Assembly: GCF_000348785.1 (NCBI RefSeq)
Contig: NC_020520.1
Coordinates: forward strand, 2,604,001 to 2,668,000
DNA: 64,000 nucleotides
Direction of reading: 5' to 3'
Origin: Ilumatobacter coccineus YM16-304
GTDB lineage: Bacteria; Actinomycetota; Acidimicrobiia; Acidimicrobiales; Ilumatobacteraceae
A model generated the notes under the pieces. The model had not been told where the DNA came from, searched no databases, and saw nothing but the letters and a program-made list of their open reading frames with translations. A program made the translations under genes and the position numbers. Of the stretch, positions 59,761-64,000 are shown one piece after another; positions within the stretch are counted from its first letter, which is position 1, and the number at the start of each line of letters is the position of its first letter.

Positions 59761-60803
59761 GACCGAGTTGTCGACCCCATGTCGGCCCACACCTGACGAT
59801 GGAACGCGAGATACCCGTCGTGATGGAGCGTCGTGTCGGACTGCAGTTGACGGTCGGCGGCTCGCAGCCACCACCACGATGCATTCGGGAACACGTGGTG
59901 AGCGAGGTGATAGTTGCCGTCGAGCGTGATCCAGCGGTACACGGCGTTGGTCTCGACCGAACCGGTCGACTCGACCATCTGACCGTCGTGCGCCGCCCCG
60001 TAGTGCTCCGACAGCGCGAAAAACGTGTACGGCCCGGCCAGGAAGAGCAGCATCGGCACCACCCACCAGCGCAGGAGTTCGCCGACGTGCCCGGTCGCGA
60101 CGGCACCTGCGATCGCCGCGCCCCACAGCGCGAACGGGAGCAGCCCCCATCGGCGCACGTAGCGGTCGAGTGACGCCGTGCGGACATAGCCGGGCGGTCG
60201 TCCGAACATGGTCGCCACGGCGTCGATGGCGAGTTGAACGGCGAAGGTGATGCCCCCGAGCAGATTCCCCGCCACGTACGACATCCGGGCGGGCAGCGTG
60301 ATCGGGCCGACCTGCATGGGGCTCGTGATCATCTCGTCGTAGAAGTCCTCGGGGTCGGACGGGTCGCTCGACTTGCGGGTGAGGGCGTGGTGGGCGAGAT
60401 GGAAGCACCGATAGATCGGTGCATGGAACCCTTCGAGGGCGCCGGTCACCGTGGCGACCACGTCGTTGCCGGCACGGTTCTCGAACAGGCTGCGATGCAC
60501 GCCCTCGTGGTGAATTGCGTCGATGCGCATCATCACGGCGACCAGGCCGACCCACGCGATGGCCCAACCCCACCAGGCGTCGATCGCTTCGCCCAGCGCA
60601 ACGAGTGCGGCGTACCAGGCGGCGGTGGCCACGAGCATCAGCGCGGCCTTGCCAGGCCGTCGCTGGGCGATCTGGTGTTCTTTGGCCCAGGCTCGGGCCG
60701 CTGAGCTGACGGCGAATCGCGGCAGCGTGGAATCGGCGGCCACCGTGGGCGCCATCACCAGCGTGGACGACGGCTCGCCGGCGCCGGCCGGATCGGTGCT
60801 CAT
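59733..60803 (-). CDS. Membrane fatty-acid desaturase-type protein
   Basis: 356 residues. Three His boxes mark the diiron membrane desaturase family: HHEGVH near residue 95, HLAHHALTRKSSDP and the late HLAHHVFPNAS. Several hydrophobic helices lie between. The first ~45 residues are a soluble N-terminus (MSTDPAGAGEPSSTLVMAPT). It overlaps the upstream desaturase by 4 nt. Its 3' end overlaps the tRNA-Cys terminator. The acyl substrate and position are unknown. Confidence 0.82.
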   Translation of the reverse strand: MSTDPAGAGEPSSTLVMAPTVAADSTLPRFAVSSAARAWAKEHQIAQRRPGKAALMLVATAAWYAALVALGEAIDAWWGWAIAWVGLVAVMMRIDAIHHEGVHRSLFENRAGNDVVATVTGALEGFHAPIYRCFHLAHHALTRKSSDPSDPEDFYDEMITSPMQVGPITLPARMSYVAGNLLGGITFAVQLAIDAVATMFGRPPGYVRTASLDRYVRRWGLLPFALWGAAIAGAVATGHVGELLRWWVVPMLLFLAGPYTFFALSEHYGAAHDGQMVESTGSVETNAVYRWITLDGNYHLAHHVFPNASWWWLRAADRQLQSDTTLHHDGYLAFHRQVWADMGSTTRSKTTAAPNR

Positions 60804-61678
60804 GCCGTTGCCGCGGCGTGAGCGGGTGGCCGTGACGTGGTGCGCCACATCCAGACGTAGAACGCGGTGTAGCTCGGAAAGATCCACTCGTCGTGGATGT
60901 CGGCCTCGATCTTCTGATGATGAGTGCCGAGCGCGTGCCACGGCACCGACGGGCGGTCGTGGTGTGCCGTGTGCAGGTTGGTGTTGAGGAACACGAACCG
61001 CATCACGGGGTTCGAGACGCACGTGCGGGTGTTGCTGACCGTCGGCCCGGGGCCGGGGGCGTCGTAGTGCTCGGGGATCAGCACGAAGGGCAACGGGCCG
61101 AGCAGGGCAAAGGCGGTGGGGATGAGCCAGACGTAGGCGACGGCCTGGAACGTGACCAGTCCCGTCGCGATCGACGCGATCAGCGCCGTGAGCACGACGG
61201 CGAGCACGGCGACGTTGACCCGGATGCGTCGGCGTTGCGAGGGCTTGGTGATCCACGAGGGCGTCCAGCCGAACGCGACGCCGATCCCACCGAAGAAGAG
61301 CGCGACGGCGTAGATCAGGCCGCCACCGAGGAAGGCGCCGACGATCTGCCAGCGTGCGGTGAACTTGTACGGCTCGCCCTCGCTGTCGCCCTCGTCGCAG
61401 GTGTGAGCGTGGTGGAGGATGTGTTGCGTCCGATAGGCCTCGAAGCAGGTGAAGGCGACCGCACCGGCCAGCATTCCGGCCACTCGGCTCGCTCGGCGCG
61501 TCGGGAAGAAGTGCTGGTGGACGCTCTCGTGGATCACTCCGACCAGCGTGAGGAAGTTGACCGACTGCAACGCCCAGACGGCGACCCAGACGAGGAGGTG
61601 GTCGGCAGCGAAACCGAGCGTGGACAGCGCGGCGTGAATGGCGACGAAGAGCACCAGGCGAAGCGACGCGACCAGCAT
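60800..61678 (-). CDS. Membrane fatty-acid desaturase/hydroxylase-type protein
   Basis: 292 residues. His boxes are HESVHQH near residue 50, HILHHAHTCDEG and HTAHHDRPSVPW, between about six hydrophobic helices. The HxxHH layout is like that of fatty-acid desaturases and carotene hydroxylases; the latter is worth considering given the lycopene cyclase 13 kb away. ATG 61678 follows GGGG; a TTG two codons earlier is possible. Overlaps the next desaturase start by ATGA, so both are translated together. Confidence 0.8.
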   Translation of the reverse strand: MLVASLRLVLFVAIHAALSTLGFAADHLLVWVAVWALQSVNFLTLVGVIHESVHQHFFPTRRASRVAGMLAGAVAFTCFEAYRTQHILHHAHTCDEGDSEGEPYKFTARWQIVGAFLGGGLIYAVALFFGGIGVAFGWTPSWITKPSQRRRIRVNVAVLAVVLTALIASIATGLVTFQAVAYVWLIPTAFALLGPLPFVLIPEHYDAPGPGPTVSNTRTCVSNPVMRFVFLNTNLHTAHHDRPSVPWHALGTHHQKIEADIHDEWIFPSYTAFYVWMWRTTSRPPAHAAATA

Positions 61679-61787
61679 CCCCAAAGGCTACAACGGGCAT
61701 TCGGCCCGATTCGGATGTGCCGCGCGCTCGTCAGAACTTGCCGTGACGAGTGGGCCGCGGGTGGCCGGCGGGCCGGGTCCGTGGCGC

Positions 61788-64000
61788 CTAGCGACCCGAG
61801 AGCGGGGAGTCGCCGAGGATCTGGGTGAACTCGGGCCACTCGGCGAGCGATTCGAGCGCAGCGATCGTCGAGCGCATGGCCTCGGCGGGCACCGGGTGCG
61901 AGATGAGGAAACCCTGGGCCTTGGCACATCCGAGTTCACGCAGCATCTTGAGCTGTTGCACCGTCTCGACGCCTTCGGCGACGATGTCGAGCCCCATCGA
62001 GTCGCCCAGACCGATGATGGTGCGGATCAGCGAGCGGTCGTTCGACGAGTCGATGATGCCGTTGACGAAGGTGCGGTCGATCTTGATGCGCTGCAGCGGG
62101 AACTGCTGCAACAGCGAGAGCGACGAGTACCCGGTGCCGAAGTCGTCGAGCGCGATGCGCACGCCGAGGGCACGGATGCGCTGCAGCGTCGTGCGGGCGA
62201 GTTCGGGGTTCTCGATCATCATGCTCTCGGTGACTTCGAGCCAGAGCAGGTGCGACGGCATGCCCGCTCGACGGAGCGCTTCCTCGACGACGTCGGTGAA
62301 GTGCGGGTCCTCGAGTTGGCGGGGCGAGACGTTGACCGACACGGTGGTGTGCTCGGGAACCACGCCGTCGGCGGTCCACGTGCGGAGCTGCGTCAACGCT
62401 TCGAGCAGTGCCCAGCTCCCGATCGACGTGATGATGCCCGTGTCTTCGGCGATGGGGACGAACTCGGCGGGCGACACCATGGTGCCGTCGGCCTTCTGCC
62501 AGCGGATGAGCGCTTCGAAACCGGACACCCGACCCGACACCGAGTCGACGATCGGCTGGTGGAAGAGTCGGAACTCGCGACGGTCGAGCGCTCCGTGGAG
62601 TTCGGTCTCGACCTTCATGCGATGCGACACGCGCTCCTGCATCGTCTGGTCGTAGAGGGCCAGGCAGTTGCGTCCGGCGTCTTTGGCCCGATACATCGCG
62701 ATGTCGGCCTGGCGGAACAGTTCTTCGGCTTCGAGCGGGCGCCCCTGGGGCATGGCCGCCACACCGACGCTGGCGGTGACGAAGATCGTGCCGTGGTCGA
62801 GGGTCATCGGCTGATCGAACACCGACTGGAGCACCTCGGCGTGAGCGAGCGCGAGGCCTGACGACGTGGGGGTCGGGTCGAGGACCAGGAACTCGTCGCC
62901 CGACGGGCGAGCGACGATCGCGCCCAACGACGACGCCGCGAGGCTGAGCCGGTCGGCGACGACCTGGAGCACCTCGTCGCCGGCCTTGTGGCCGAGCGAG
63001 TCGTTGATGTTCTTGAAGCGGTCGAGGTCGATGAGATAGAGCGACGGCTGCGTCTCGGTCTTCCAGACCGAGTCGATGATGTCTTTGGTCTGTTCGAGCA
63101 GCGCGCCCTTGTTGGGGAGGCCGGTCAACACGTCGGTGCGGGCCATCTCGAGCATGCTGTCCTGTGCGTGCAGTGTGGTGCGTGTCGACAGGAACAGTCG
63201 CGAGCCGACGAGCGCCAGCAGCACGAGGACCGACACCGATCGGACGACCTGGTCGGTGAACGAGGCGGCGGGCAGCACCGAGATCATCAACACCGGCACC
63301 ACCAGCGCCAGCACGGTGATGAACACACGGCCCGGCAGCTTGATCCGCAGGGTGCCCGTCGACTCCTCGCCGAGTTCGCGAGCGCTCGGGTGCAAGATGC
63401 CGGCTGCGGTGAAGGCGAAGGCGAAGATGTAGAGCACCGACGCCGTGGTGTAGGCCCACAGCCCCGTTCCGCGTGTCTCTTCGAGGGCGTACATCACGTC
63501 GCCGCCGAGGTTGGCGACGAACCCGAGCGAGATCCACCAGGTCGCCGCACCGGGCTTCGAGCTGCCGAACAACAGGAGGGCGACGAGGGCCAGCACGGGC
63601 ATCGACATCGGCAGGTAGAGGGCGTTGACGATGAGTCCGAGGTTGGAGTGCGTCGGATCGTCGAGGAAGGGTTGGACGAACAGGACCCAGGCGACCAGCC
63701 AGGCTCCCAACGCCACGATCACACCGTCGAAGACGTCGCCGGTCGAGAGCAGCCCGCGTCGCCGACGGACGACCGAGGCGAGCAGCACGATGATGATGGC
63801 GTTCGCGGCGACGTCGAAGATCGACAGCACGGCGAGTTCGCTCGACGGCGAGACGAGCGCGGCGACGACCTCGCCCAGCGTGTAGATCGCGCCGACGGCC
63901 ATGAGCGCCCAGATGAAGCGTGAGCTGAACTCGTGGACACGCCACGCGACGAGGCTCGCGGTGAGCAGGAGGACCATCGCGAGCACCGTGGCGATGTCTC
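61788..64000 (-). CDS. GGDEF-EAL cyclic-di-GMP protein with membrane sensor (5'-truncated)
   Basis: The frame remains open to the right edge, so the N-terminus is missing. At least seven hydrophobic helices (a MASE-like sensor) precede the GGDEF domain: DVLTGLPNKGALLEQTKDI, FKNINDSLGHKAGDEVLQV. Its signature motif is SGDEF (within ARPSGDEFLVLD) instead of GGDEF, so cyclase activity may be reduced. The EAL domain is canonical: FEALIRWQ, WLEVTESMMIENP and IALDDFGTGYSSLSLLQQ. It probably acts as a c-di-GMP phosphodiesterase. Confidence 0.88.
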   Translation of the reverse strand, partial: DIATVLAMVLLLTASLVAWRVHEFSSRFIWALMAVGAIYTLGEVVAALVSPSSELAVLSIFDVAANAIIIVLLASVVRRRRGLLSTGDVFDGVIVALGAWLVAWVLFVQPFLDDPTHSNLGLIVNALYLPMSMPVLALVALLLFGSSKPGAATWWISLGFVANLGGDVMYALEETRGTGLWAYTTASVLYIFAFAFTAAGILHPSARELGEESTGTLRIKLPGRVFITVLALVVPVLMISVLPAASFTDQVVRSVSVLVLLALVGSRLFLSTRTTLHAQDSMLEMARTDVLTGLPNKGALLEQTKDIIDSVWKTETQPSLYLIDLDRFKNINDSLGHKAGDEVLQVVADRLSLAASSLGAIVARPSGDEFLVLDPTPTSSGLALAHAEVLQSVFDQPMTLDHGTIFVTASVGVAAMPQGRPLEAEELFRQADIAMYRAKDAGRNCLALYDQTMQERVSHRMKVETELHGALDRREFRLFHQPIVDSVSGRVSGFEALIRWQKADGTMVSPAEFVPIAEDTGIITSIGSWALLEALTQLRTWTADGVVPEHTTVSVNVSPRQLEDPHFTDVVEEALRRAGMPSHLLWLEVTESMMIENPELARTTLQRIRALGVRIALDDFGTGYSSLSLLQQFPLQRIKIDRTFVNGIIDSSNDRSLIRTIIGLGDSMGLDIVAEGVETVQQLKMLRELGCAKAQGFLISHPVPAEAMRSTIAALESLAEWPEFTQILGDSPLSGR

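Overview
This is a high-GC chromosomal window that I read as an actinobacterium, most likely of the Acidimicrobiia (Ilumatobacter-like). That placement is inference. It rests on GC-rich codon use, frequent GTG starts and 4-nt ATGA/GTGA overlaps, a UvrD helicase with an HRDC domain, a GlcNAc-deacetylase of the mycothiol type, a fused OleBC, and many CoA-, SDR- and hydrolase-type accessory enzymes. I see no rRNA operon, transposase, prophage or CRISPR array. Two tRNA genes are present, Gly-GCC and Cys-GCA.

Layout. 0-10 kb: a HAD fragment, an unusual NYN-ribonuclease/S1 protein with a histone-H1-like Lys-Ala tail, exonuclease III, UvrD2, a PH-domain membrane protein, a metal-receptor protein, an alpha/beta hydrolase, a class III CoA-transferase, a PIG-L deacetylase and a lipoprotein. 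10-24 kb: an HD dNTPase, obg-proB, an envelope cluster (PspA, MurJ, a coiled-coil membrane protein, a CbxX-type AAA ATPase), a PEP-enzyme swivel-domain protein, and a MoxR plus CoxE-like VWA pair. 24-28 kb: a low-density island holding four damaged type II toxin-antitoxin modules. 28-31 kb: an IYD-like nitroreductase, a protein of unknown function and a P-loop kinase-like protein. 30-41.4 kb: a purine block on the minus strand containing guaB, purN, a purD-purM gene fusion, purF, purC, purQ and a purS-purL fusion, with a phasin-like gene inserted. 41.6-51 kb: a membrane-anchored secreted protein, then a plus-strand run of histidine phosphatase, SDR, GMC oxidoreductase, metallo-hydrolase and lycopene cyclase, then SURF1, an APH-like kinase, a DUF4262 protein and a SET-domain methyltransferase. 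51.8-54.6 kb: metX, an Fpg/Nei glycosylase and a membrane protein. 54.7-59.8 kb: a complete long-chain olefin locus (oleA-oleBC-oleD) bracketed by the two tRNA genes. 59.7-61.7 kb: two overlapping desaturase-type genes. The window ends in a truncated GGDEF-EAL protein.

How genes work together. The pur genes cover PRPP to SAICAR with two fusions, giving enzymes for nearly consecutive steps of one pathway. The ole genes encode the condensation, reduction, beta-lactone formation and decarboxylation steps that make internal olefins from two fatty acyl chains; the adjacent desaturases could supply unsaturated acyl chains (inference). PspA, MurJ and neighbours form an envelope-maintenance group.

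Most unusual points: (1) a 2.8-kb cluster of four TA modules, each with one partner broken, including an intact RelE whose antitoxin carries an in-frame TGA; (2) the purD-purM fusion next to purN, a GART-like arrangement; (3) three 11-bp-phased GACGTC iterons just upstream of oleA; (4) a long palindromic element present in two intergenic regions; (5) a histone-H1-like tail on an RNase and a SET methyltransferase in the same window.
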